This document shows positions 32,678 to 42,350 of a DNA stretch of 64,000 bases, one piece after another (positions within the stretch are counted from its first letter, which is position 1; every line of letters begins with the position of its first letter). A model generated the notes under the pieces. It did not search any database and was not told where the DNA came from. It worked only from the letters and a program-made list of their open reading frames with translations. This DNA is from Rhizobium sp. Q54 (GTDB lineage Bacteria; Pseudomonadota; Alphaproteobacteria; Micropepsales; Micropepsaceae): contig CAMAPL010000001.1 of NCBI GenBank assembly GCA_945860165.1, positions 1 to 64,000 of the forward strand, in the 5' to 3' direction. Both the position numbers and the translations under genes were made by a program.

Positions 32678-34510
32678 TTATACCGTCGGGCCATCGGGCA
32701 CGGCATCAAAAGCGATAGTGGTGCGCACCGCCGGGGCGTGAAACGGCGTTGTCCCGTGCCACATATAAGACGGAAACAGGACCAGGCGACCTGGCACAGG
32801 CTGAATGGCGCGGCGGACGGGATTTTTCAGGGGCACGTTGAGCGACGGCTCGCCGAACTTGATCCACCCCTGCTTTGCGTCTTGATCCTTGGTCACCTCC
32901 GGCACGGCTACATAATAGCTGGAACTGATCCAGCCTTCAGGATGCAAGTGATTCACATGGAAACCCTGACCCCGCATCAGGCATGACCACGCGCCGGAAT
33001 ATCGAAGATTCGTGCTGAGGCGAGCCAGGAATGGATGCCGGTCATCCGGCGCCAGATCGGCAACGTAATAGGAGATCGCCTCCTCAATGCGCACCCGCAG
33101 TTTTTCCACCAGGGCATGGCCCGCTCCAAACAGGTGGCCTTCGGTTTGCGAGCCGCCATGAAGCGATTGCTCCAGATACGCCTCGGTTTTGGGATGCAGA
33201 CACTCCAGATATGTCCCGAGTTCGGCGTTGAAATTTTCCATGCTGGAAAAGCCGTCCGGCGGCTCCAGGTCAAAGAAACGGATCAAGCTGTCGTAGCAGT
33301 TCAGAGTTTCATCCTGTTCATCGCCCTGTAACCGCCAGGCGGTTCCCAGAAGCGCCAGGCACGCCTGATCATGCGGCTTAAGGCGCAGTCCCGCCTGGCA
33401 GAAATATTCCGCCTTTTGCGCGTCGCCAGCCATGAGTGCGGCTCCAGCAGCGCCAATGAAAACCGATGCGCTGTCGCCATGGCGCTTTATAACGCCTTCG
33501 AATGCCGTTACGGCGTCGCCGTAGCGCTCCATCAACATCAGGCAGCTGGCGAAACCTGCCGCGGCCGTCATGTCAAGCGGATCGCGGGCCAGCAAGCTAT
33601 TGTAGATCTCCTGCGCTTCAGCACCTCGCTTTTGCAACGACAGCATGCCGGCTTTTCCCAGCAACAGGTCGCGTGTCTGCGGCGCCCGGTTATAGGATGC
33701 GAGGTAATCCTCAGTCCGGCCCAGGCGGTAGAGCAGGCTGTTGTACGCGCGGTGAAGGTCCGGATCGGACGGATTACGTTCCAGCAGCTTTTGGTAAAGC
33801 TGCTTGCAGTCTTCGAAGCGGCCGAGTTTAAAGAGGAGATCAATGCGGCGCTGATCCATATTTGGCAGTTCCGGCGCCAATGCGTGGGCGCGTTCCACGC
33901 TTTCCAGTGCTTCATCAGTCCGGTTCTGGTTGCCCAATGACAGTGACAAGTTGTTGTGCAGCACGGCCTGGGTTTTTTTGTCCTGGACATGAAGCAGTGC
34001 CTTGCGCAGCGGCGCTTCGGCATTGGCAGGCTGACCCATTTCCATCAGTACCGAACTCAGCGCCAAAAGGCCGTCCACATTGTTCGGCGCAAGGCGCAGC
34101 AGCTTGCGGAAGGTTGCTTGTGCCGCAGGCAACTGACCCAGCTTACGTTGCACATTGCCCAAGCCGAGATAGGCCGGCCCCATATTGGGCTCCCGCTTGA
34201 TGGCCTCCCGATAGGCAGGGACAGCCTTATCCAGTTGGCCCATGCCGCCGAGCGCGGTGCCGTGCAGAAAAGAAAAATGCGCGTTATGCGGATACATCGC
34301 CCGTGCCCGTTCGAACATCTGTGCGGCTTCAGGGAAGCGCCTTTGCTGCAGTCTGATCATGGCAAGTGTTGGCATAAGCTCGTCCGGGATGCCGTGGATA
34401 AGCAGTGGCCTTATGACGTCTTCGGCTGCAGCAGGATTGCCGTTCTGCAGCAGCTGCCCGGCCAGAGCTTGGGCTTGATGCAGTCCAGATGCGGAATTTC
34501 CTGCAGTCAT
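32678..34510 (-). CDS. large TPR protein with 2OG-Fe(II) oxygenase-like C-terminus
   Basis: ATG 34510 is preferred because AGGA lies 5 bases upstream; an ATG 36 bases upstream lacks it. The 610-residue product has about eight tetratricopeptide repeats (residues 10-370) and a C-terminal oxygenase-like domain with FHVNHLHPEGWISSSYYV, MWHGTTPF and a late RTTIAFD, giving the same pattern of histidines and arginine as the 5355-6800 protein. Both copies are cytoplasmic by lack of a signal. The longer repeat region suggests a larger bound partner. The gene lies next to the TonB receptor gene, a frequent association of such TPR-oxygenases that is known from general experience rather than shown here. 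Confidence 0.82.
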   Translation of the reverse strand: MTAGNSASGLHQAQALAGQLLQNGNPAAAEDVIRPLLIHGIPDELMPTLAMIRLQQRRFPEAAQMFERARAMYPHNAHFSFLHGTALGGMGQLDKAVPAYREAIKREPNMGPAYLGLGNVQRKLGQLPAAQATFRKLLRLAPNNVDGLLALSSVLMEMGQPANAEAPLRKALLHVQDKKTQAVLHNNLSLSLGNQNRTDEALESVERAHALAPELPNMDQRRIDLLFKLGRFEDCKQLYQKLLERNPSDPDLHRAYNSLLYRLGRTEDYLASYNRAPQTRDLLLGKAGMLSLQKRGAEAQEIYNSLLARDPLDMTAAAGFASCLMLMERYGDAVTAFEGVIKRHGDSASVFIGAAGAALMAGDAQKAEYFCQAGLRLKPHDQACLALLGTAWRLQGDEQDETLNCYDSLIRFFDLEPPDGFSSMENFNAELGTYLECLHPKTEAYLEQSLHGGSQTEGHLFGAGHALVEKLRVRIEEAISYYVADLAPDDRHPFLARLSTNLRYSGAWSCLMRGQGFHVNHLHPEGWISSSYYVAVPEVTKDQDAKQGWIKFGEPSLNVPLKNPVRRAIQPVPGRLVLFPSYMWHGTTPFHAPAVRTTIAFDAVPDGPTV

Positions 34511-35093
34511 TGGTTTCCTGCCGCCTGGCTTAATAATCCATGTCAATCTGACGCCTGGCCAAAGCTATCATGGTCTTGCCATGCACAGCATGTTCGGTCT
34601 TCAGGGCCGTGACATTCGGGCTTAGGCAGGCTCGTAAGTCAGTATGCACCTTGCATAGCTTGATTTTCACCGAGCTTGTGGGGCGTGTCCATCTGACTGT
34701 AAGGGCTAGTCGCCTGGACAGGTCCCAGAGGCCATTTCTGTAAATTTACTTGCTGTATAAATCTCTGGCTTGCCTCCGGAACCCCGGAGCGAACCTTGCA
34801 GCGCAGCAATTTTGAATGATATCGCCCGCGATGTTGTGCGAAATCCCCGGTATTCGTGCTGTTCGGTTTCACACTTGCGGACTTAAAAAATGTTCACCGC
34901 CGAATTGGAGGATTTGTCAGTGCGCGCGATCAGCGAATTTTCGTGCTGAAACTCGGACGTTTGCGGACGACGCCCGGCGAAACATCGCTTGACAAGCACT
35001 AAATATTGGGATGAAAATTCTGACGCATAATTGTTATAAAACGAAAGTTACGGGCAAACGATCAGCTAAATCAATACATACCTGGGGGGCACA
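34511..35093. other. long intergenic region upstream of the TonB receptor
   Basis: This 583-base stretch holds no convincing gene. A candidate -35 TTGACA at 34989-34994 with GAAAAT 18 bases downstream (35013-35018) and an AT-rich stretch near 35030 would be a promoter for the receptor gene; the match is weak. The region also carries the start-side control of the TPR-oxygenase gene. A 77-codon minus-strand frame (34639-34872) lacks support. Confidence 0.4.
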
Positions 35094-38000
35094 ATGGGAA
35101 ATCTCTGCAAGCGTCTAATGCTTGGCGGCTCGGTGGTTGCCATGGTTTCCGCGATATCGGGGAGCGCGGTCGCGCAGGACCCCGCGGTGGAGTCGGTAAC
35201 GGTTTCCGGGTCTCGCATCCGAGTCCAAGGCTATGAAGCGCCCACCCCGGTTACCGTTATCGGCCTGGAAACACTACAGCGCGACGCCAAGTTCTCTATC
35301 GGCGACTCGATCCGCGAACTGCCTTCGATGGGTATTTCCGATTCCCCCGGTAATGGTTCCCATTCCGGCAATGCCTCTCAAGGCGATGCCGGTCTCGATA
35401 CCGTCAATCTGCGCAACTTAGGCGTGGTACGCACATTGGTGTTGTTTGACGGCCAGCGTGTCGTTACATCGAACCCCAACTCCGATGGGCCGCCTGCAAT
35501 CGGCGGCGTTGACCTTTCGACACTCCCCACCAGCATTATCGAGCGCGTGGATGTGGTAACCGGCGGCGCTAGCGCCCAATGGGGCTCTGACGCCGTGGCC
35601 GGCGTGGTCAATCTGGTGATCAACAAGCGCTTCAACGGCATCAGAAGTAATCTCTCCTATGGCGATTCCCAGCATCAGGATCACCAGAGCACCAAGGCCG
35701 AATTGTCCGCCGGCTTCGATTTCCTGGGTGGCCGTGCCCATACCGTAATGGCGGGCACCTACACCATGAGCCCAAATGCCTTTTTCGGCTGGGATCGCAG
35801 CTGGTACCGGCCCCAAGCCCTGTATCCTTGCGCTTTGGTCGGCAAGACTGGGCCTACCCTTTGTCATGTCAGCGGTATCGGCAGTGCGACCCAAACCAAT
35901 GGCGGTCTGATCACCGCCAGCACGGCATCTTCCGCCGCCAATATAGCCGCCATCACGGCGCTTGGGTATGCGGGGGCTGGTACGAACCCAGCAGCCGCCA
36001 ATGCACTGCGCGGCCTCCAGTTCGTTGGGCAGGGGAACGTGACGGCCATTCCGTTCAACTTCGGCATCACCTCGGGCAGCAGCTGCATAAATTGTTCAGG
36101 CTATAACCAGATTGGCGGAGGAAGTAGCATCAGCAATCCGCCGCTCTTTGCGGTGCCATTTCACAATCTGACGCTGTTTAACTACACCAGCTTTAAGCTC
36201 ACCGACAATATCAGCATGTCGGTCCAGTTAAATTACGGCAAGAACTCCGAACAGAACCAGGCCAATAACGGCCGGCAGGGCAACACCACCATCAAGGTCG
36301 ATAATCCCTACCTTCCCAGTTCGGTACAGCAGGCGATGATCGCCGGCGGCATTCCAAGCATCACGGTTGGCGTTTCCGGCATGGGCAACATGGTGCCCGG
36401 CGATGTGACGCTTAAAAATTATGAAAAGGCCATCTCGCAGAACTTTATCCAGAACAACCGCGAGCTGAAGCGTGGCGTATTCACCCTCGAGGGCGGGATG
36501 AAGCTCTTCGGCAAAAACTGGACGTGGGAATCCTATGCACAGCACAGCAGCGTGCGCGAGACCCAGCGCGCACCCTACAACACCTATAACGTGAACTATG
36601 CTAATGCCATCGATCCGGTGTTGGTGACGGCGACCGGACCCAATTCTCTGGGCGGAGGCAATGCCGCAGCGGCGGCCACAGTGCGCAACGCGCTGACAAC
36701 GGCGGGCGCGCATGTTCCGGTGGTGGGCGAGATCGCCTGCCGTTCGGCCCTGACCGCGACCTCTTGGGGCACCAATATCAATTCGTTCGGCTACAACGTG
36801 ATCCAGCCCGGTGGCTTGATGGCCGGATGCGAGCCGCTGAACCTTTTCGGCTCGGGTAATGCTTCGCAGGCCGGGCTCAACTATGTTGCGCCTGGCCGTC
36901 AAAACCTTGCGATCATGGACCAGGCACTCTACATCATGAACCAGGCGGTGTTTTCTGCCTCGGCCTCGGGTGAGCTGCCCTTTGGCTTGCCCGCTGGCGA
37001 CATCGCGATGGCGGCCGGGTTTGAATACCGGCTGGAGCAAATGCGGGTCCGGCGCGATCCCCTGCAACTGGGCGCGTCCGGAGTATATCATTCCGGAAAT
37101 TTCGCCCAATTTGCCGGACAATATAATGTGAAAGAGGGCTTCTTGGAACTCAGCGTTCCAATCCTCCAGAACCAGTTAGTCGACTCCCTGGACTTTAGCG
37201 CCGCGGGCCGCATGACCGATTATTCCAGCAGCGGACTGGTGAATACTTGGAAGCTAGGCGCTACCAGCCAGATCAATCAGGACTTCAAGGTCCGCACCAG
37301 CCTGTCATCCGACATTCGCGCGCCAGGTATCGGGGAGCTTTACGCCAGTGCTCTCATCAGCACACAGACGGTCACTTATCCGCCTGGCGCTGCTGGCAAA
37401 TCGTACAACGTCAGATATGGCTCGCCGGGCAATCGAAATCTGAAGCCCGAAGAGTCTAGCACGGTTTCGGGCGGCGTTGTTTGGACACCGCACTGGATCG
37501 AAAATCTGTCGCTGTCACTCGACTGGTATTCAATCTCGATCAACAAAGGGATATTCACTTATTCGGCTAACCAGATTTTCGACCAGTGTGGAAACAAGGG
37601 TAATAAAGAATTTTGCTCACTGGTCTTCTTTGCCAAGGGCTGGCCGGGCAACAACTCAACACCGGTGACGGCGCAGGTTGACGGCAACGGCAACTCGCCG
37701 GGCCTGTCAGCCGGGCTGGGCACCTTCAGCGCCGATGCCGAAGGCGCGCTGAATTTTTATCTCAGAGCGCCAGTTAATGCGAACAGTGAAACCGTTTCGG
37801 GTCTGGATTTCCAGGCCGACTATTTCCACGACCTTTGGACCGGTGCGCTGAGCTGGCACCTTGTGGGCAACTACACCGACCAGAAAACCCGAACCTCGCT
37901 AGGGATAATCTCCGCCGGGGCGGGCGCAGTCAGCGGCGATGCCTCGGTCAATCCTTTGACCGGGTTTACCATGCCCAAGCTGCGCTCCACGCTCTCGACC

Positions 38001-38300
38001 AGTTATACTGAGGATAAATGGTCGGTGACGGCTCAGGCTCGTATTTTCGGCTCTGCGCGGCTCAGCAACCAGTACCGGGAGGGCATTGATGTAGATGATA
38101 ACAGCGTCGAGGCAGTCATCTATGGCGACCTGCGGGCGTCCTGGTACTTTAACGACAGTATCCAGCTCTATAGCGCGGTCGACAATGTGCTCAACCAGTC
38201 GCCGCCCATCATTGCCACCACGGGCGGTGGAACGACAGATTGCCGAATTTACGACTGTATCGGCCGGTCGTACCGGATCGGCGTAAGGTTCAACAATTGA
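35094..38300 (+). CDS. TonB-dependent outer-membrane receptor
   Basis: GGGGGG lies just before ATG 35094. The 1068-residue product has a signal peptide (ending AVAQ, about residue 27), a TonB-box-like ESVTVSG near residue 34, and a plug domain with SIGDSIRELP, VNLRNLG...TLVLFDGQRV and ERVDVVTGGASAQWGSDAVAGVVNLV signatures. The rest forms the beta-barrel, ending in aromatic-plus-asparagine RIGVRFNN. Long extracellular loops rich in asparagine and glycine (e.g. residues 190-330) fit recognition of a large ligand such as a glycan or peptide. The ligand is unknown. It stands alone, followed by a clear terminator. Members in related bacteria often sit beside TPR-oxygenase genes. Confidence 0.92.
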   Translation: MGNLCKRLMLGGSVVAMVSAISGSAVAQDPAVESVTVSGSRIRVQGYEAPTPVTVIGLETLQRDAKFSIGDSIRELPSMGISDSPGNGSHSGNASQGDAGLDTVNLRNLGVVRTLVLFDGQRVVTSNPNSDGPPAIGGVDLSTLPTSIIERVDVVTGGASAQWGSDAVAGVVNLVINKRFNGIRSNLSYGDSQHQDHQSTKAELSAGFDFLGGRAHTVMAGTYTMSPNAFFGWDRSWYRPQALYPCALVGKTGPTLCHVSGIGSATQTNGGLITASTASSAANIAAITALGYAGAGTNPAAANALRGLQFVGQGNVTAIPFNFGITSGSSCINCSGYNQIGGGSSISNPPLFAVPFHNLTLFNYTSFKLTDNISMSVQLNYGKNSEQNQANNGRQGNTTIKVDNPYLPSSVQQAMIAGGIPSITVGVSGMGNMVPGDVTLKNYEKAISQNFIQNNRELKRGVFTLEGGMKLFGKNWTWESYAQHSSVRETQRAPYNTYNVNYANAIDPVLVTATGPNSLGGGNAAAAATVRNALTTAGAHVPVVGEIACRSALTATSWGTNINSFGYNVIQPGGLMAGCEPLNLFGSGNASQAGLNYVAPGRQNLAIMDQALYIMNQAVFSASASGELPFGLPAGDIAMAAGFEYRLEQMRVRRDPLQLGASGVYHSGNFAQFAGQYNVKEGFLELSVPILQNQLVDSLDFSAAGRMTDYSSSGLVNTWKLGATSQINQDFKVRTSLSSDIRAPGIGELYASALISTQTVTYPPGAAGKSYNVRYGSPGNRNLKPEESSTVSGGVVWTPHWIENLSLSLDWYSISINKGIFTYSANQIFDQCGNKGNKEFCSLVFFAKGWPGNNSTPVTAQVDGNGNSPGLSAGLGTFSADAEGALNFYLRAPVNANSETVSGLDFQADYFHDLWTGALSWHLVGNYTDQKTRTSLGIISAGAGAVSGDASVNPLTGFTMPKLRSTLSTSYTEDKWSVTAQARIFGSARLSNQYREGIDVDDNSVEAVIYGDLRASWYFNDSIQLYSAVDNVLNQSPPIIATTGGGTTDCRIYDCIGRSYRIGVRFNN

Positions 38301-38347
38301 GCCGCATCCACCTGAGCGCAAGCGAAGGGCCTGGATACAACTGAAAG

Positions 38348-38382
38348 TGCGGCGCGGGAGAAATCTCGCGCCGCAGCTTTTT
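38348..38382 (+). terminator. intrinsic terminator of the TonB receptor gene
   Basis: A GC-rich hairpin, TGCGGCGCG pairing with CGCGCCGCA around a short loop, is followed directly by GCTTTTTG. It lies 48 bases after the receptor stop codon. Confidence 0.8.
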
Positions 38383-38502
38383 GCTCTGACCTGCTCCCGT
38401 AATGCCCGCTTTTACCCCTTTTATGGGGAGCGTCTTTTCTGGTGTGCCCTGGCTGAGGGCAGGGATGTGCTCGTTGAGCCCGCCCCGCCGGTCCAGTAGC
38501 CT

Positions 38503-39474
38503 ATGTCGGTAACTCCGGGCATGATTCGGACCATGTGGTCTGTTGCAAGATTTCCTGTTGCCGGTGCTGTCGCCCTGCTGGCGGCTTCCTGCGCCGGCCA
38601 GCCTGCGCCAGCGCCGCCCCGGGAAGATAATAGCGTGCGGGTGCCGGCCAACGCCGGGGTCTACAAGGTCGGCCAGCCCTACCAGATCGACAATGTTTGG
38701 TACTATCCGCGCGAGCAGCCCGATTATGACGAAACCGGCATCGCCTCCTGGTATGGCCCGGCTTTTTACGGCCGCAAAACCGCCAATGGTGAAATCTACA
38801 CCGGTGACATGCTGACGGCCGCCCACAAGACCCTGCCCATGCCGGTCAATGTCCGGGTCACTAATCTGGACAATGGCAAGTCGCTGGTGGTGCGGGTGAA
38901 TGATCGCGGTCCCTATGCCCGGGGGCGCATCATCGATCTGTCCAAGCGCGCCGCTGAGCTTTTGGATGTGGTCAAGGCCGGCACGGCGCGGGTACGCGTC
39001 ACCTATATGGGCAGGTCTAACCTGAATGGCGGCGTCCCCCCGTCCGAAACACCGCCGGCCATCGCCGACGCCTTGCCGGCTGCGCCAAGCGGCAAAGTGG
39101 ACAGTGCAGCTCTGGGCATCCTTCCCGGCGCCGCTGTGTCGGCGCCGGCCAGGGTTGCCAGCCTGCCTTCGCCCACGTCTATACCGGCGGAGATGTTTGC
39201 CGACGCCCAGCCGACAGGACAGGTCACCAATGTTGCGGTGCCTGCTGCCACCCGCCTGTATGTTCAGGTCGGCGCTTTCTCCAAAATGGAAAATGCCCAG
39301 GCGATGCTGAAAAAGCTGGGGGGAGACCTGCGGATTTCGCCCCTTCAACGCGGCGGCCAGACCCTTTATAGGGTGCGCAGCAACGCGCTGGGTTCTGTCA
39401 AGGAAGCCGACACCGCCTTGTCGCGCATCAGCGCTGCCGGCGCCAACGACGCCCATATTGTCGTAGACCAATAA
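38503..39474 (+). CDS. rlpA: RlpA-like lipoprotein (septal ring lytic transglycosylase family)
   Basis: The N-terminus has a lipobox (LLAASC near residue 31), so this is probably an outer-membrane lipoprotein. A double-psi beta-barrel domain follows, with ASWYGPAFYGRKTANGE, MPVNVRVTNLDNG and RVNDRGPYARGRIIDLS landmarks, and a C-terminal SPOR domain (about residues 248-322) that binds denuded peptidoglycan at division sites. RlpA family members cut glycan strands lacking stem peptides. Start choice is uncertain: ATG 38503, 38521 and 38533 are all in frame with no strong ribosome site. It is followed by the carboxypeptidase gene, a common order in alphaproteobacteria. Confidence 0.88.
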   Translation: MSVTPGMIRTMWSVARFPVAGAVALLAASCAGQPAPAPPREDNSVRVPANAGVYKVGQPYQIDNVWYYPREQPDYDETGIASWYGPAFYGRKTANGEIYTGDMLTAAHKTLPMPVNVRVTNLDNGKSLVVRVNDRGPYARGRIIDLSKRAAELLDVVKAGTARVRVTYMGRSNLNGGVPPSETPPAIADALPAAPSGKVDSAALGILPGAAVSAPARVASLPSPTSIPAEMFADAQPTGQVTNVAVPAATRLYVQVGAFSKMENAQAMLKKLGGDLRISPLQRGGQTLYRVRSNALGSVKEADTALSRISAAGANDAHIVVDQ

Positions 39475-39491
39475 CCCTCTTGGGAGACGCC

Positions 39492-40637
39492 ATGCTTCGC
39501 CGTTTCTGTCTGCTTCTGGCCGTGTTCGCCGCGAACCCGGCGTTCGCCGCGATCCAGACCAGCGCCGAACACGCCCTCTTAATGGACGCGCAGACAGGGC
39601 AGGTGCTGTGGCAGAAGGACGGCCTGCTGGCGATGCCGCCCGCCTCTATGTCCAAGCTGATGACCATCGATCTGCTGTTCAGCCGGCTCAAGGACGGCCG
39701 CGTCAAGCTGACCGATACCTTCCCGGTGTCGGAGCGCGCCTGGCGCACCCAGGGCTCCAAGATGTTCGTCGAGCTGGGATCGCGCATCGCGGTCGAAGAC
39801 CTGATCCGCGGCATCGTCATCCAGTCCGGCAACGATGCCTGCGTCGTGGTGGCCGAAGCGCTGGGCGGCACGGTGGAAGGCTTTGTCGCGATGATGAATG
39901 TCCGTGCCAAGCAGTTGGGACTGGCGCAGTCCACTTTCGTCAATCCCGATGGCCTGCCGGACCCGCCCGGCCAGCTGATGAGCGCGCTTGATCTGGCAAA
40001 GCTGTCGCGCCACATCATCACCGAATATTCGCAATATTATCATTTCTTCAGCGAGCGGGAATTCATCTGGCACAAGATCCGCCAACCCAACCGCGATCTG
40101 GTGATCGGCATGCTGCCCGGCGCCGACGGCCTCAAGACAGGCCACACCGATGCCGCCGGTTACGGCATTACTGTCTCCGCCAAGCGCGGCGAACAGCGCC
40201 TGATCCTGGTGCTGAACGGACTGCGCTATCCCCAATACAAGAACGACTATTTCCCAAACATTCGCCGCGCCGAAGAAGCGGTGCGGGTGATGGAGGTGGC
40301 GTTCCGGGAATTCCGTTCCTATCCGGTGCTGCAGACCAACCAGATCGTCGGCAGTGTGCCGGTGGCGGACGGGACGGATCCGACCGTGACGGCGACCGCC
40401 GCCAAGCCGCTTGCCGTCACCATGCAGGTGGAATCTCGCCCCGGCATGAAGACCCAACTCAAGCCTTTGCCGGGCCTCGCCGCACCGATCCATCTTGGCC
40501 AGCGTGTCGGCACCCTGGTGGTCACCGCACCGGAATTCCCGCCGCTGAGCGTGCCGGTCTATGCGGCGCAATCGGTGTCCAAGGTCGGATTGATCGGCGG
40601 CTTGTGGAACAGCGCCAAGCGCAAGGTCTGGAAGTGA
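39492..40637 (+). CDS. D-alanyl-D-alanine carboxypeptidase (class C PBP5/6-like)
   Basis: ATG 39492 is chosen because GGGAGA precedes it and the signal peptide (MLRRFCLLLAVFAANPAFA) starts there; the frame extends to TTG 39480. The penicillin-binding motifs are SMSK (Ser52-Lys55, the catalytic serine and lysine), SGN (residues 112-114) and KTG (215-217). The C-terminal beta-domain (about 290-360) of the PBP5 type is followed by a basic amphipathic tail that anchors the enzyme to the membrane. It trims the terminal D-alanine from peptidoglycan stem peptides in the periplasm. The gene sits between rlpA and tmk. Confidence 0.92.
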   Translation: MLRRFCLLLAVFAANPAFAAIQTSAEHALLMDAQTGQVLWQKDGLLAMPPASMSKLMTIDLLFSRLKDGRVKLTDTFPVSERAWRTQGSKMFVELGSRIAVEDLIRGIVIQSGNDACVVVAEALGGTVEGFVAMMNVRAKQLGLAQSTFVNPDGLPDPPGQLMSALDLAKLSRHIITEYSQYYHFFSEREFIWHKIRQPNRDLVIGMLPGADGLKTGHTDAAGYGITVSAKRGEQRLILVLNGLRYPQYKNDYFPNIRRAEEAVRVMEVAFREFRSYPVLQTNQIVGSVPVADGTDPTVTATAAKPLAVTMQVESRPGMKTQLKPLPGLAAPIHLGQRVGTLVVTAPEFPPLSVPVYAAQSVSKVGLIGGLWNSAKRKVWK

Positions 40638-40647
40638 CGGTATTCCG

Positions 40648-41274
40648 GTGACCGGGCGCTTCATCACCCTGGAAGGCGGCGAGGGCACCGGCAAGTCCAC
40701 CCAGATACGCCGGTTGGCAGCGACGCTTGGGGAAAAAGGCATTGCCACCCTGTGCACGCGCGAACCGGGCGGCTCTCCAGGGGCAGAGGAAATTCGCAAG
40801 CTGCTGGTGGAAGGCGAACCCGGCCGTTGGGACGCGGTCACCGAAACCCTGCTGGTGTATGCGGCCCGCGCCGACCATGTGGCGCGCACCATCGGCCCGG
40901 CGCTGCTGACGGACACATGGGTGATTTCCGACCGCTTCAATGACTCCACCTTCGCCTATCAGGGCGTGGGGCGCGGGCTGGCGCGCGAAACCATCCGGCG
41001 CATTGACAGCGCAGTGCTGGACGATTTCGCCCCGGATCTGACTTTGATTTTTGACCTGGATGTGAAGATCAGCCTGGACCGGGCGATGGCGCGCGGGGCG
41101 GCGGAAAACCGCTTTGAGAAATTCGGGCTCGAGTTCCACGAAAGGCTGCGCCAGGCCTTTCTGGATATCGCCAAGCGCAGCCCTGAACGCTGCCGGGTAA
41201 TCGACGCGTCGGGCAGTGAGGAACAGGTGGCGGAGGCGATTTTCGCCGCCGTCAGCCGGCGTTTCGATCTATAA
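40648..41274 (+). CDS. tmk: thymidylate kinase
   Basis: GTG start 10 bases after the carboxypeptidase stop. The 208-residue product has the P-loop EGGEGTGKST (residues 9-18), the TREPGG motif that positions dTMP, and ISDRFNDST with the conserved DR pair. It phosphorylates dTMP to dTDP in DNA precursor synthesis. Length and motifs match bacterial TMK. Confidence 0.95.
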   Translation: MTGRFITLEGGEGTGKSTQIRRLAATLGEKGIATLCTREPGGSPGAEEIRKLLVEGEPGRWDAVTETLLVYAARADHVARTIGPALLTDTWVISDRFNDSTFAYQGVGRGLARETIRRIDSAVLDDFAPDLTLIFDLDVKISLDRAMARGAAENRFEKFGLEFHERLRQAFLDIAKRSPERCRVIDASGSEEQVAEAIFAAVSRRFDL

Positions 41275-41280
41275 AACCGG

Positions 41281-42336
41281 ATGGCCAAGCGTTCGCAAGC
41301 TCCCGAACCCAATGACAGCGACCGGATCGAGGGTTTCGCCCATCCCCGCGAGACCGGCACACTGCTGGGACAGGATGTGGCGTTGGCCCGCGCCGCAAGG
41401 GCGCTTCGGGCAGGGCGGCCACCCAGCGCCTGGCTGATCACCGGCCCGCCAGGGATCGGTAAGGCGACCCTGGCTTACCGCATCGCGCGCTACCTGCTGG
41501 CCCATGGCGCAACCGACAAGGGTGAGGGTGATCTGCAGGTAGCCCCGGACGATCCGGCGGCGCGGCAAGTCGTTGCCCAGTCGCATCCCGGCCTGCTGGT
41601 GCTGAAGCGGGCGATCAATTCCAAGACCGGCAAGCTGATGACGGTGCTGTCGGTAGACGAGATACGGCGGCTGGCGGATTTCTTCGGTATGACCAGTGGC
41701 GCAGGCGGCTGGCGGGTCGCCATCATCGATACCGCCGACGACATGAACGACAATGCCGCCAACGCGCTGCTCAAGATGCTGGAAGAGCCGCCGGGCAATG
41801 CCATGCTGCTGCTGCTGTCCAACACGCCGGGACGGTTGCTGCCCACCATCCGCTCGCGCTGCCAGCGCCTGGACTTGCGTCCGCTGGACGATGCCACCCT
41901 GGAAAAAGCGCTGGCGCAGCATCTGCCGGATTCAAGCGCGGCGGAGCGGGCATCGCTGGCGCGTCTGGCGGGGGGCAGCATCGGCGCGGCCCTGACCCTG
42001 GCGACCGGTGAGGGCGGCGCCCTGGCGCAGGAAGCCGACCGGCTGATCGACAATGCCCGTGAGCCCGATCTTCTGGCGCTGCTGACTCTGGGAGAAAAGC
42101 TGTTTCGGATGCGCGACGGACTGGAGCTGTTTGGAAACTTCCTCACCGAATCCCTGGCGGATCGCATTCGCGCCAAAGCCCATGGCGGGAGCGCGGGGCT
42201 GGAACGCTGGGTACAATTGCTGGGCCGTCTGGAACATGCGTTCGGCCGCGCCACCGGCTTGCATCTGGAGCCGCGCCAGACCGTGCTGAGCGTGGCGCGC
42301 GATTTTTCGCAAATTGCGCGGGGCGGAACGCTTTAG
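41281..42336 (+). CDS. holB: DNA polymerase III delta' subunit
   Basis: The 351-residue AAA+-like protein has the P-loop GPPGIGKAT (residues 55-63), a DEIRRLADFF region, NDNAANALLKMLEEPP typical of clamp-loader subunits, and SRCQRLDLRPL. It is a stator subunit of the clamp loader that loads the sliding clamp at replication forks. It starts 6 bases after tmk, an order conserved in alphaproteobacteria, where metG often follows; here tatD follows directly. Confidence 0.92.
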   Translation: MAKRSQAPEPNDSDRIEGFAHPRETGTLLGQDVALARAARALRAGRPPSAWLITGPPGIGKATLAYRIARYLLAHGATDKGEGDLQVAPDDPAARQVVAQSHPGLLVLKRAINSKTGKLMTVLSVDEIRRLADFFGMTSGAGGWRVAIIDTADDMNDNAANALLKMLEEPPGNAMLLLLSNTPGRLLPTIRSRCQRLDLRPLDDATLEKALAQHLPDSSAAERASLARLAGGSIGAALTLATGEGGALAQEADRLIDNAREPDLLALLTLGEKLFRMRDGLELFGNFLTESLADRIRAKAHGGSAGLERWVQLLGRLEHAFGRATGLHLEPRQTVLSVARDFSQIARGGTL

Positions 42337-42350
42337 ATGCTGGTCGCCCC

